From Piscinibacterium candidicorallinum (GTDB taxonomy: Bacteria > Pseudomonadota > Gammaproteobacteria > Burkholderiales > Burkholderiaceae_C), in contig NZ_CP180191.1 in assembly GCF_047549485.1 (NCBI RefSeq), positions 2,170,001 to 2,234,000 of the forward strand: 64,000 nucleotides of DNA. Reading direction: 5' to 3'. The first letter of the stretch is position 1. Each line of letters begins with the position of its first letter. This document shows, one piece after another, positions 1 to 8,042 of the stretch. A program made the translations under genes and the position numbers. The notes beneath the pieces are model-generated. The model had not been told where the DNA came from and ran no database searches. It worked only from the letters and a program-made list of their open reading frames with translations.

Positions 1-2083
1 CGCTGGCAATCTGCACCGTGAATAGCATGCGTGCCTGACCACGGCTGCTTTGCGTATTCACCGCAGTGACGTTGATGCGCTCGCGCGCAAACACTTCCGA
101 GATGTCGCGCAGCAGGCCTTGGCGGTCCGCGGCCAGCACGCGGACGTCGGCGGCGTAGCTCGCGTCGGCCTGATTGCCCCAGGCGCACTCAATCACCCGA
201 TCGGCATCCTTGCGCTGCAGGTTGCGGAAGTTCGAGCAGCTGGTGCGATGAATGGACACCCCCTTGCCACGGGTGATGAAGCCGGCAATCTCATCGGGCG
301 GCGCCGGGCGGCAGCAGCGTGCAAGCTGCGTCATCACATCCACGCCAACCACGAGCACGGAGCTCTTGGTGGCCTTGCGTGCCTCGGACAAGCCCTCCAG
401 TCGCGCCTTGATGGCGGCGTCCGGGTCGTCTTCCTTGGGCGCTTCGAACGCGGCTTCTATCGAGCGGGCATGAAAGTCCGGCTTGCTGGCCGCCACCCAG
501 AGATCGTCCGGCTTCTCAAAACCCATACGGGTGGCGAGTTCCTGCAGGTTGATCGCCGTCTTGCCCAACCGCGCGAGCTCCTTTTCCACCAGCGCGCGAC
601 CAGCCGTCTGCGCTTCTTCGAGCTCGCGGGCGTTGAACCAGGCGCGCACCTTGGCGCGCGAACGCGGGCTGGCGAGATAGCCCAGCTCCGGGTTCAGCCA
701 GTCGCGCGAGGGGCCAGCATCCAGCTTCTTGTCGGCGACGATCTCGACCGTCTGGCCGGTGGCCAGCGCCGTGGTCAGGGGCACCATGGCGCCGTCCACC
801 TTGGCACCGCGGCAGCGGTGACCGAGATCGCTGTGCACGTAGTAGGCAAAGTCGATCGGTGTGGAACCGGCCGGGAGCTCCACCACGCGGCCGGCGGGCG
901 TCATGACATAGATGTGCGCGTCGGCGTCGACCTGCCAGTGTTCGTCGGCAATTGTTTCGGTGACGTCCTGCTTCCAGGCCAGCAGCTGGCGCAGCCAGGC
1001 GATGCGCTGATCACGATCGCTGACCTCGGCGCTCGTGGCGCCCTCCTTGTAGCGCCAGTGCGCGGCCACGCCGAACTCGGCGGCGCGGTGCATGTCGCGC
1101 GTGCGGATCTGCACCTCCAGCGGCCGACCGTCCTCCATCACCACCACGGTGTGCAGACTCTGGTAACCGTTGGGTTTGGGGCGGGCGATGTAGTCGTCGA
1201 ACTCTTTGGGGATCGGCGTCCAGCGCTGGTGCACGATGCCCAGCGCGGTGTAGCAGCCGCGGATGTCGTCCACCAGCACGCGCACGGCGCGAAGGTCGTA
1301 CAGGCTCTCGATGGTCACCTGCTTGCGCGACATCTTGTTCCAGATGCTGTAGATGTGCTTGGGGCGCCCCGAAATCTCGCAGTCCACGCCGGCCTTGCGC
1401 ATCTCGCCCGTCACGGCCTCGATGGCCTGGGCGATGAAGGCTTCGCGCTCGGCACGCTTCTCGTCCAGCGCCCTGGCAATCCGCTTGTAGGTGTCGGGTT
1501 CGCGGAACCGGAAGGCCAGGTCTTCCATCTCCCACTTCATCTGCCACACGCCCAGGCGATTGGCCAGGGGCGCGTAGAGCTTGAGCGTCTCGTTGGCCAG
1601 ACCGTCCGGCACCGGCGACTTGCTGGCCGCGTACCAGCGCAGAGTCTGCAGACGGCTGGCCAGACGCAGCAGCACGACGCGGATGTCCGGCGCCATGGCC
1701 AGCAGCATGCGGCGCAGGTTGTCGATCTGCTGCGCAGCTTCCTTGGCGGCGTTCTTGCCGGCCTTGATCGCCTTGCCGGCGAGCGCGTCGCGTGTGATGT
1801 CCTGCAGTTTGAGCAGGCTCACCACCTGGCTAGCCATGTCCGCCACTGCCGGGCTGGCTGGGGCGCGCAAGGCATCGCCTTCCTCGGGCAGCAGCCACAG
1901 CGCGACGAACAGCAGGCTGGCCTCATGCGCCGTGGCATCCAGACCCAGATCATCCGCAATCGCCGCCACGCCCTGCGCGTGCGCCCAGGCGGGCTCGCCG
2001 CTGTTCATGCGCAGCGCCTCCAGACGCTGCTGCAGTGCAGCCGCAAGCCCGCCGGCGGCAGGCGCGCCAGATGCGGTGTTCAC
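1..2083 (-). CDS. relA: GTP pyrophosphokinase RelA (3' end cut by window edge)
   Basis: Makes (p)ppGpp from ATP and GTP/GDP in the stringent response. The translated strand shows, in order, a degenerate HD region (the place of the catalytic His-Asp reads LLFVALWLL), a synthetase domain with EFDDYIARPKPNGYQSLHT, a TGS domain (VDADAHIYVMTPAGRVVELP), a zinc-finger-like part with QLARCCRP, and the start of a C-terminal ACT domain (NVTAVNTQSSRGQARM) that runs off the left edge. The EFDD motif, in place of RFKD, and the lost HD residues are RelA-type and suggest synthesis without hydrolysis. The start is uncertain. GTG at 2083 is used here; GTG 2104 and ATG 2179 are in frame, but a TATGAT -10-like box overlaps ATG 2179. 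Divergent from mtfA. Confidence 0.93.
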   Translation of the reverse strand, partial: MNTASGAPAAGGLAAALQQRLEALRMNSGEPAWAHAQGVAAIADDLGLDATAHEASLLFVALWLLPEEGDALRAPASPAVADMASQVVSLLKLQDITRDALAGKAIKAGKNAAKEAAQQIDNLRRMLLAMAPDIRVVLLRLASRLQTLRWYAASKSPVPDGLANETLKLYAPLANRLGVWQMKWEMEDLAFRFREPDTYKRIARALDEKRAEREAFIAQAIEAVTGEMRKAGVDCEISGRPKHIYSIWNKMSRKQVTIESLYDLRAVRVLVDDIRGCYTALGIVHQRWTPIPKEFDDYIARPKPNGYQSLHTVVVMEDGRPLEVQIRTRDMHRAAEFGVAAHWRYKEGATSAEVSDRDQRIAWLRQLLAWKQDVTETIADEHWQVDADAHIYVMTPAGRVVELPAGSTPIDFAYYVHSDLGHRCRGAKVDGAMVPLTTALATGQTVEIVADKKLDAGPSRDWLNPELGYLASPRSRAKVRAWFNARELEEAQTAGRALVEKELARLGKTAINLQELATRMGFEKPDDLWVAASKPDFHARSIEAAFEAPKEDDPDAAIKARLEGLSEARKATKSSVLVVGVDVMTQLARCCRPAPPDEIAGFITRGKGVSIHRTSCSNFRNLQRKDADRVIECAWGNQADASYAADVRVLAADRQGLLRDISEVFARERINVTAVNTQSSRGQARMLFTVQIAS

Positions 2084-2249
2084 GGGTTCAGACAGGGTCG
2101 GCACGGTAGGAGGACGATTTGCAGCGACAGCGCCGCGACAGGCCGCGGGCACCTTGGGCGCGCTCGGCGCTGGCATCATAGGTGCACGTGCGGGCGGCGA
2201 TTGCACCCGCCGAAGCACAAGCTCATCACACTGCACCACCCTGTCATTG

Positions 2250-3047
2250 ATGTTCGACTACATCCGCAAGGCCCTGAGTCCCGCTGCGCCGCCTGCGCTT
2301 GAAGACGCGCTCTGGGCGCGCGTGTGCGCGGGCATGCCCTGGCTGGGCGGCTTGAGCGATGCACAGCTGGCGAGGCTGCGCGAGCAGTCGGCCAGTTTCA
2401 TTGCCAGCAAGGAGTGGCATGGCGCAGCCGAGCTGACGCTGACCGACGACATGGTGCTGTCGATCGCCATTCAGGCCTGCCTGCCGGTACTGCATCTCTC
2501 GCCGGACCTGTATGGCGACTTCGTCGGCGTGGTGGTCTATCCCGAGGGCTTCCTGATCCCGAGGGTGGAAGTGGACGAGGACGGCGTGGAGCACCACTAC
2601 ATCGACGAAGCCGTGGGCGAGGCCTGGCCCGGCGGGCCGATCATCCTGTCATGGAGCGACGCCGCCAGCCCGGACCGGGCGACCGGCTTCAACGTCGTGA
2701 TCCATGAGTTCGCCCACAAGCTGGACATGGCCGATGGCATCGATGACGGGATACCGGTCTTCGATGCGCGCTTTCACAAGCACCTGAAGCGCAGCGAATT
2801 CGAGCGCGTGATGCTGCTGGCCTACGACACCTTCTGCGACGCCGTGGACGCGCTTCCGGAAGACTGGGATGAGCCGACCGTCTGGGGCCTGGACCCCTAC
2901 GCCGCCACGCACCCGGCGGAGTTCTTTGCCGTGAGCGTGGAGGCTATGTTCATTGCGCCGGAACACCTGCTTGAGAACCACCCGGCGTGGTTTGACATGC
3001 TCTCGGCCTATCTGGGTTATCGGCTGACCGATCAGGCCATCGCCTAG
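2250..3047 (+). CDS. mtfA: MtfA-type zinc-dependent peptidase
   Basis: 265 aa, the usual size of the MtfA (YeeI) family, cytosolic zinc metallopeptidases known in E. coli to bind the Mlc repressor and tie into PTS glucose control. The zinc motif HEFAH is at residues 152-156 (context NVVIHEFAHKLDMADG), with a further downstream glutamate region (HPAEFFAVSVEAMF) typical of gluzincins. ATG at 2250 gives the N-terminus MFDYIRKAL; a longer upstream in-frame extension overlaps relA antisense and has no domain. Divergent from relA. Whether Mlc regulation applies in a betaproteobacterium is not shown by the sequence. Confidence 0.88.
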   Translation: MFDYIRKALSPAAPPALEDALWARVCAGMPWLGGLSDAQLARLREQSASFIASKEWHGAAELTLTDDMVLSIAIQACLPVLHLSPDLYGDFVGVVVYPEGFLIPRVEVDEDGVEHHYIDEAVGEAWPGGPIILSWSDAASPDRATGFNVVIHEFAHKLDMADGIDDGIPVFDARFHKHLKRSEFERVMLLAYDTFCDAVDALPEDWDEPTVWGLDPYAATHPAEFFAVSVEAMFIAPEHLLENHPAWFDMLSAYLGYRLTDQAIA

Positions 3048-3104
3048 CGCACGAATGCAGGCGGCGGGGCCTGAAGCCGGCCCGAGGCGCGACCAGACCC
3101 CTGC

Positions 3105-3731
3105 TCAGAACCCGTAGGTCAGGCCCAGCTTCAGGTTGGTCAGGTCGCGATCGTTGTCGGCAAAGTTGGGGATGCGGTTGAACTCCGCACGCAGGCCGAG
3201 GCTGTCGCCGAGCTTGTAGCCCACACCGACGCCATACAGCGGGTTGACCTTGCTGCGGTTGTCCTGACCGAAGGGAAACAGGTTGAAGGTCGACTTGCTG
3301 TTGGAGACACCGAGCTTGCCCACCAGCTCGAAATTCGCCGGCAGCGGCAGGTAGTACAGCCCAGTGACGAAGACGCCGTCGCTCTTGACCGAACTGCTTG
3401 CCGAGCTGATGCCGTCGCTGATGGTCACCTTGGTCTTGCCAAAGCGGTTGTAGCCAAGCTCGACGCCGAAATTGCGTTCGGCGCGATAGCCGGCAAACAC
3501 CCCGTAGCTCACGTCCCGGTCATCCACCGAGGTACGTACGCCGGCGTTGGGGTTGAAGTTGCCCAGACGCCGGGTGTTGAAGTCCAGCGTGGACAGGCCG
3601 AGGTCGTTGCCGATGTAGAAGCGCTTGCTCTGCGCCTGTGCAGGTGCGGCAGCCAGCGCCAGCATCGCGGCCGCCAGTGCGGTCGTGCCGGCGGCAAGCT
3701 TGCGCAACGCCGGTGTCTTGTTCGTGTTCAT
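3105..3731 (-). CDS. Outer-membrane beta-barrel protein (OmpA-like / porin family, small)
   Basis: 208 aa. A cleavable signal peptide ends near PAQAQS (residues about 25-32). The mature part has alternating strand patterns, the repeated form GYRAERNFGVELGYNRFG, and the C-terminal aromatic LGLTYGF expected of a barrel that ends with Phe. This fits the 8-stranded opacity/OmpA-like barrel class (PF13505); no peptidoglycan-binding domain follows. The start ATG at 3731 is preceded by a GGGGG-type ribosome site; a longer in-frame ORF upstream lacks one. It converges with mtfA. The exact ligand or role cannot be told. Confidence 0.75.
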   Translation of the reverse strand: MNTNKTPALRKLAAGTTALAAAMLALAAAPAQAQSKRFYIGNDLGLSTLDFNTRRLGNFNPNAGVRTSVDDRDVSYGVFAGYRAERNFGVELGYNRFGKTKVTISDGISSASSSVKSDGVFVTGLYYLPLPANFELVGKLGVSNSKSTFNLFPFGQDNRSKVNPLYGVGVGYKLGDSLGLRAEFNRIPNFADNDRDLTNLKLGLTYGF

Positions 3732-3909
3732 GGAGCCCCCTGTGCTGTTTGAAACTAAGCAAATCCTGTAACAGCAGCTTAGGCATCCGTGGCGCGCCGC
3801 TGGCGGGCAAATTGAAACAAAGCGCCGCAAAGCAACGTGGCGACCAAATTGATCAAAATCTGGCCGTTTTAGATTTAATTTTCGCCCGATCTAACCCTTG
3901 AATCGGGCA

Positions 3910-3945
3910 CTTTCCGCACTTGGCATGCGGAAAGCGGAAAACCGC
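3910..3945. repeat. Two abutting perfect inverted repeats in the 3732-4039 gap
   Basis: CTTTCCGC at 3910-3917 is matched by GCGGAAAG at 3927-3934, followed directly by GCGG-AAAA-CCGC at 3934-3945. The left half CTTTCCGC is also the first half of the core of the dispersed repeat found elsewhere in this window, so this may be a decayed relative. The rest of the 308-bp gap is AT-richer than its neighbours and holds the upstream region of the barrel-protein gene and the terminator after ridA; no other gene is seen. Confidence 0.4.
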
Positions 3946-4005
3946 TCGAAATCATTTTTCTGTCCGAATACGATCTATTCACCCCTAGGCGCTGTGATGT
4001 TCGGA

Positions 4006-4029
4006 AACCCGCCCGAACACGGGCGGGTT
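4006..4029 (-). terminator. Hairpin downstream of the ridA-like gene
   Basis: Perfect 9-bp stem AACCCGCCC / GGGCGGGTT with a 6-nt loop, starting 11 bp after the stop of the RidA-like gene. The T-run on the minus strand is short (TTT), so termination may be partial. Confidence 0.6.
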
Positions 4030-4039
4030 GGTGCCACAC

Positions 4040-4393
4040 TCACGCCGCGGCGGTCACCACCATCTCGACCTTCCACTCCGGCTTGGCCAGCGCGGCCTGC
4101 ACCGTGGCGCGCGGCGGCGTGGCGCCCTGCACTACCCACGCATCCCACACCTCATTCATTGCCGGAAAGTCCTTCAGATCGGCAATGAAGATCTGCACCA
4201 TCAGGATGCGGCTCTTGTCCGTGCCCGCCTGCGCCAGCAGCGTGTCGATCATGCCCAGCACCTCACGGGTCTGCGCGGCGATGTCCTGCCCGGCTGTCTG
4301 ATCGGCCACCTGACCGGCCAGATACACCGTGCCGTTGTGCACGGCCGCCTCGGACAGCCGCTTGCCCACGCCGATTCTTGTCACTGTACCCAT
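4040..4393 (-). CDS. RidA / YjgF family enamine/imine deaminase-like protein
   Basis: 117 aa, the normal size of the family, which hydrolyses reactive 2-aminoacrylate-type enamines released by PLP enzymes. Seen: LAGQVADQTAGQDIAAQTREVLGMID and the C-terminal block TPPRATVQAALAKPEWKVEMVVTA. The Arg of PPRATV is the residue that binds the substrate carboxylate in RidA; the usual C-terminal Glu has the form KPEWKVEM, so this is an Rid subgroup rather than plain RidA. ATG 4393 follows a strong GGAGGAG site and lies 5 bp after the stop of the upstream hydrolase gene, so the two are co-transcribed. Confidence 0.85.
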   Translation of the reverse strand: MGTVTRIGVGKRLSEAAVHNGTVYLAGQVADQTAGQDIAAQTREVLGMIDTLLAQAGTDKSRILMVQIFIADLKDFPAMNEVWDAWVVQGATPPRATVQAALAKPEWKVEMVVTAAA

Positions 4394-4398
4394 CGTCT

Positions 4399-5283
4399 TC
4401 ACTCCTCCAGAAAGAAACGTTCCGCCAGATCGATCTGATCGGCCTGCAGGAAGGTGGGCGCATGGCCCACGCCATCGATCTCCACCGCCTCGGCACGCGA
4501 GTTCTCGGCCTGCATGCGCGCCACGGTCGCGCGGCTCAGCAGATCGGACTGTTCGCCGCGCACCACCAGCATGCGCGCGCGAATCTGCCTCCAGGCGGCC
4601 CACATGACCGATTCCCCGGCAGCCGCCTGCTCGGGCGTGGCGGCGGCAAAGGGCTTGGCAATGGCTGGGTCATAGTGCATCACCCAGCCCTGCGGGGTCT
4701 CGCGCACCACATGGCGAGTCAACTCCGCCCACTGCGCATCCGTATGCGGGCCGAAGCTGGCGGCCACGGTGCGTACGTAGGCCACGGCGGCATCAAAACT
4801 GGCATGCGCGGGCGCCTGGCCCACATAGGCGCCGATGCGCGCCAGCGCGGCGGGCTCGATGTGCGGGCCGACGTCATTGATCAGCATGCGCTCGATCGGT
4901 GAGTCCTTCAGGCTCGCCAGCGCCATGCCGATCAGCCCGCCCATGCTGGTACCGAACCAGAACACGCGCCGAGCGTCCAGGCGCGCCAGCAGCGTGGTCA
5001 TGTCGGCCATGTACTGCGGCACGCCGTAGGCCATCGGGTCCGCAAGCCAGTCGCTGGCGCCGCGACCCACCACATCCGGTGCCACCACGCGCAGGCAGGG
5101 CGACAGGCGCTGAGCTACAGCCTCGAAGTCCCAGGCACAACGCGTCAGGCCATGCACGCAGACCAGCACAGTGTCCGCCGCCGGATCGCCCCATTCCAGA
5201 TAGGCCATGCGGTGCAGGCCGCGTGCCGACAGGCACTGCACACTGAGCTGCCGGGGCGGCGCGAAATTTTGTGGCGCGGTCAT
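4399..5283 (-). CDS. Alpha/beta hydrolase
   Basis: 294 aa, alpha/beta-hydrolase fold, probably a carboxyl-ester or C-C bond hydrolase acting on a small molecule. The oxyanion HG motif is at residues 44-45 (VCVHGLTR), the nucleophile elbow GTSMGG at 111-116 with Ser113, and the C-terminal catalytic His in GVGHAPTF. No signal peptide, so cytosolic. It is the first gene of a two-gene operon with a RidA-like gene. It starts 121 bp from the divergent bdhA start, and both strands must share that short promoter region. Substrate unknown. Confidence 0.82.
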   Translation of the reverse strand: MTAPQNFAPPRQLSVQCLSARGLHRMAYLEWGDPAADTVLVCVHGLTRCAWDFEAVAQRLSPCLRVVAPDVVGRGASDWLADPMAYGVPQYMADMTTLLARLDARRVFWFGTSMGGLIGMALASLKDSPIERMLINDVGPHIEPAALARIGAYVGQAPAHASFDAAVAYVRTVAASFGPHTDAQWAELTRHVVRETPQGWVMHYDPAIAKPFAAATPEQAAAGESVMWAAWRQIRARMLVVRGEQSDLLSRATVARMQAENSRAEAVEIDGVGHAPTFLQADQIDLAERFFLEE

Positions 5284-5404
5284 GGCAGGAATTTAGCGGC
5301 GTGATCGGGCGAGTCCCGATAAAATTGCGGCACTGCAGCATTGCGCCGTGCCCACTGCGGCCATGTGCGCTAGCCAAAAACAGCAACGGCAAGGACGCCC
5401 CGAC

Positions 5405-6193
5405 ATGAGTTCACTGCAAGGCAAAGTCGCCCTCGTCACCGGCTCGACCAGCGGCATCGGTCTGGGCATCGCGCAATCACTCGCACGCCAGGGCGCGTCC
5501 ATCCTGTTCAACGGCTTCGGCAGCGCCGACGACATCGCCAAACTTCAGGCCGAGACCCAGGCCACCTTCGGCGTGAAGACGGCCTACCACGGCGCAGACC
5601 TCTCCAAGGTGGCCGAGATCGAGGCGCTGGCGCAGTTCGCCATCAGCACCTTCGGCGGCGTGGACATCCTCGTGAACAACGCCGGCATCCAGTACGTGGC
5701 GCCGGTGGAAGACTTCCCGGTCGAGCGCTGGGATTCGGTCATCGCCATCAACCTGTCCAGCGTGTTCCACACCACGCGCCTGCTGCTTCCGGGCATGAAG
5801 CAGCGCGGCTGGGGCCGGATCGTGAACATCGCCTCAGCACATGGGCTGGTGGCGTCTGCACAGAAAGCGGCTTACGTGGCAGCCAAGCACGGCGTGGTGG
5901 GCCTTACCAAGGTCGTTGCGCTTGAAACTGCGCAGCTGTCGATTACCTGCAATGCCATCTGCCCGGGCTGGGTGCTGACGCCGCTGGTGCAGAAGCAGAT
6001 CGACGCGAAGGCTGCCGCTCAGGGCATCTCCGTGGCCGAGGCCAGCAAGCAGCTGCTTGGTGAGAAGCAGCCCTCGCTGCAGTTCGTCACGCCGGAGCAA
6101 CTGGGCGAGTTGACCGTGTTCCTGTGCAGCGACGCGGCGTCCAATGTGCGCGGTGCAGCATGGAATGTGGACGGCGGCTGGGTGGCGCAGTAG
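5405..6193 (+). CDS. bdhA: D-3-hydroxybutyrate dehydrogenase
   Basis: 262 aa short-chain dehydrogenase. It oxidises D-3-hydroxybutyrate to acetoacetate with NAD, the step that returns PHB monomers to central metabolism. Nucleotide-binding TGSTSGIG is at residues 12-19, NNAG in VDILVNNAGIQ, and catalytic Ser and YxxxK in the block NIASAHGLVASAQKAAYVAAK. The C-terminal block GAAWNVDGGWVAQ is characteristic of this enzyme. ATG 5405 is chosen because the family starts at LQGKVALVTG; a 19-codon upstream extension is unlike homologues. The phasin gene follows 270 bp downstream, consistent with a PHB role. Confidence 0.9.
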   Translation: MSSLQGKVALVTGSTSGIGLGIAQSLARQGASILFNGFGSADDIAKLQAETQATFGVKTAYHGADLSKVAEIEALAQFAISTFGGVDILVNNAGIQYVAPVEDFPVERWDSVIAINLSSVFHTTRLLLPGMKQRGWGRIVNIASAHGLVASAQKAAYVAAKHGVVGLTKVVALETAQLSITCNAICPGWVLTPLVQKQIDAKAAAQGISVAEASKQLLGEKQPSLQFVTPEQLGELTVFLCSDAASNVRGAAWNVDGGWVAQ

Positions 6194-6333
6194 CGCCTGC
6201 TCGCCGGCACGGCGACGGCGCATGCAACGCACTGCGCCTGAGACCGTAGTGCCAGCAAGTCTTTGATTTCTTGGCGGTTCGTCATTTCCGCCTGAGCGAG
6301 AAGGGGCGCAGGTAGAGCCTAGACTCTACGTTC

Positions 6334-6406
6334 ATGCTGCAGCGCACCAAATTCTTCTTGACCCCCGGCTGGTGCGTCCCTATATTTCTATTGTGCGCTG
6401 CACCAT
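6334..6406 (+). promoter_or_regulatory. Phasin promoter with two inverted operator-like boxes
   Basis: A near-consensus sigma-70 promoter, TTGACC (6358-6363) and TATATT (6381-6386), with exactly 17 bp between. It is bracketed by two boxes that are inverted copies of each other: ATGCTGCAGCGCACC (6334-6348) and TGTGCGCTGCACCAT (6392-6406), 13 of 15 positions matching when one is reversed. The shared core is TGCGCTGCA. A pair of sites on both sides of a phasin promoter fits the PHB-responsive repressor PhaR, which binds phasin promoters in other PHB producers; the assignment is inference. Confidence 0.65.
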
Positions 6407-6465
6407 CGAGGTCGATGGACACGTGGCGCAAGTGAAGCCCCTCACAACTCTTAGGAGGACACGCC

Positions 6466-7029
6466 ATGTTCCAGACCCTCACTTCCGTCAAGGCCGCATC
6501 CCAGGACGTCGTTTCCCACGGCGTGGAAGCCCTCTCCACCGTGGTGGACAGCGCCTCCAAGGCCTCCGAACTTGCCGTTGGCGCCATCAAGGAAAACGCC
6601 GCTGAGCTGATCAGCGTCGTGCGCAACGCCGAAGGCTGGACGCCCGAGGCCGGTTTCGCCAACCCGCAAGACGTGCTCGCCCCGGTGTCCGCCAAGGTCG
6701 CCAAGTACGGCAAGCAGAGCCTGAAGCTGGCCGCCGACACGCAGGAATCCCTGGCCTCGACCACGCACTCCGCCGTGAAGACCCTGGTCAAGCACGCTGA
6801 ATCAATGACCGACGAACTGGGCGGTACCCTGCCCGCGCCGGTCGAGCCGCTGCTGAAGAACTACAAGGCTGCCCTGGCCCAGAGCCTCGCCCTGTACGAG
6901 CAGGCTGCCACCATCGGTGCGCAGATGCAGAAGCAGGCGTTTGCCGCTGGCGAGCAGTTCTTCGCCCAGGTAGACAAGGCTCCGGCCGACGTCGTGGTGC
7001 AGATGGCGCCCAAGCGCAAGCGCGCCTAA
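6466..7029 (+). CDS. phaP: Phasin family protein (PHB granule-associated)
   Basis: 187 aa, the usual size of betaproteobacterial phasins, which coat polyhydroxybutyrate granules. The protein is almost wholly helical and amphipathic, rich in Ala/Lys/Glu, with the phasin-type blocks ASKASELAVGAIKENAAELI and ALAQSLALYEQAATIGAQMQKQAFAAGEQFF. No signal peptide. The start is fixed by a strong AGGAGG 8 bp upstream. It is monocistronic, with its own strong promoter and a clear terminator, which fits its known very high expression during PHB storage. Confidence 0.9.
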   Translation: MFQTLTSVKAASQDVVSHGVEALSTVVDSASKASELAVGAIKENAAELISVVRNAEGWTPEAGFANPQDVLAPVSAKVAKYGKQSLKLAADTQESLASTTHSAVKTLVKHAESMTDELGGTLPAPVEPLLKNYKAALAQSLALYEQAATIGAQMQKQAFAAGEQFFAQVDKAPADVVVQMAPKRKRA

Positions 7030-7145
7030 GTCTCCAACGGAGTGCTCGACCGCCGCGTCGAGCCCACGTCAGCAAGACCCCGCGAGGTGCCCACAGCGGC
7101 ACCCGCACACAGCATGTCTCCTCCGCACCCTTGGTGCGATTCCAG

Positions 7146-7174
7146 CCTCACTGCAACCCAGTGGGGCTTTTTTT
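7146..7174 (+). terminator. Rho-independent terminator after phasin gene
   Basis: CCTCACTG / CAGTGGGG stem with a 5-nt CAACC loop, followed by seven T residues. Placed 117 bp after the phasin stop; it also separates phaP from the convergent cinA-like gene. Confidence 0.8.
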
Positions 7175-7196
7175 ATGTCTGCGCGGAGGCGCTCGC

Positions 7197-8042
7197 TCAG
7201 GCGCGCTTGGGCGCTTCATCGATCTCGCCGCCGAGGCTCGCGCAGATCGCCTGTGTGCCTTCGAGCAGGCGCGCATAGGCCGCCGGCAGCGCATCCACCG
7301 GCCCCTTCACGCCGAGTTCGATGTGGCGGGCCCGCTTGTCATTGCCCACGCTGGGCAAGGAGAACACCTTGATGCCCGCGAACTCTGCTTCGATCGCTTC
7401 CATCAGGGGCGTCGCGCGAGACTCCGGCACGCCAAAGACGAGAAAGCTCTTCTCGCCGAGCTGCACCTGGTTGTGGAAGTGCTTGTAGTGGGTGTCGAGC
7501 ACCCACTCGATCATCGGCCAGGCCATGACCGGGAAACCAGGCACGAACCAGTGCTGACCGACGTTGAAGCCCGGAATCTTGTTGTATGGGTTGGGGATGA
7601 TGTTCGCCCCGGCCGGAAACTTGCCCATGTTCAGCCGCTGCTGGTTCTCTGGCGTGGACATGTCGGGGCTGCCGGCAGCGGCCGGGTCCTTGGCGTACCA
7701 CTCGCGTGTGCGCTCGGCGATCAGGCGCTCGGCTTCCGGATGCAGCTCAAGCAGCACGCCCAATGCCGCCGCCGCGCTCTGGCGGGTGTGGTCATCCGGC
7801 GTGGCGCCAATGCCGCCGCAGGAGAACACAATGTGATCGGTGGCAAAGCTTTCGCGCAGCGCCGCTTCACACAGCGCACGGTCGTCACCCAGATAGCGCA
7901 CCCAGGACAGGCCCAGGCCACGCGCAGCAAGCAGCTCGCGCACTTTGGCAAAGTGGCCGTCCTGACGTTTGCCGGAGAGGATCTCGTCGCCGATGATGAT
8001 CAGCCCGATCGGCGGGCAGGTGGTGCTTGAAGTGGTATTCAT
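7197..8042 (-). CDS. CinA-N / MoaB-Mog-fold protein (molybdopterin-binding-like domain)
   Basis: 281 aa. The N-terminal 170 residues are the MoCF/CinA-N fold: IGLIIIGDEILSGKRQD, then VFSCGGIGATPDDHTR, which is the usual GG-G-T-DD motif, and later FVPGFPVMAWPM. There is no C-terminal CinA deamidase domain, so it is a stand-alone CinA-N protein, common in betaproteobacteria and of unsettled function (proposed nucleotide pyrophosphatase). ATG 8042 overlaps the stop of the upstream EI24 gene in an ATGA, so translation is coupled. A 71-codon in-frame extension overlaps the EI24 gene and is rejected. Confidence 0.85.
   Translation of the reverse strand: MNTTSSTTCPPIGLIIIGDEILSGKRQDGHFAKVRELLAARGLGLSWVRYLGDDRALCEAALRESFATDHIVFSCGGIGATPDDHTRQSAAAALGVLLELHPEAERLIAERTREWYAKDPAAAGSPDMSTPENQQRLNMGKFPAGANIIPNPYNKIPGFNVGQHWFVPGFPVMAWPMIEWVLDTHYKHFHNQVQLGEKSFLVFGVPESRATPLMEAIEAEFAGIKVFSLPSVGNDKRARHIELGVKGPVDALPAAYARLLEGTQAICASLGGEIDEAPKRA

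Noticed and set aside
50..2302. Long open frame on the plus strand over relA (750 codons)
   Set aside because: Antisense shadow of high-GC relA; its translation is Arg/His/Gly-rich with no domain, while the minus strand gives a clear RelA.
3910..3945. Counting the 3910 palindrome as a full copy of the dispersed repeat
   Set aside because: Only the 8-bp CTTTCCGC is shared; the TTGTCTGG half and the hairpin are missing, so it is listed only as possible.
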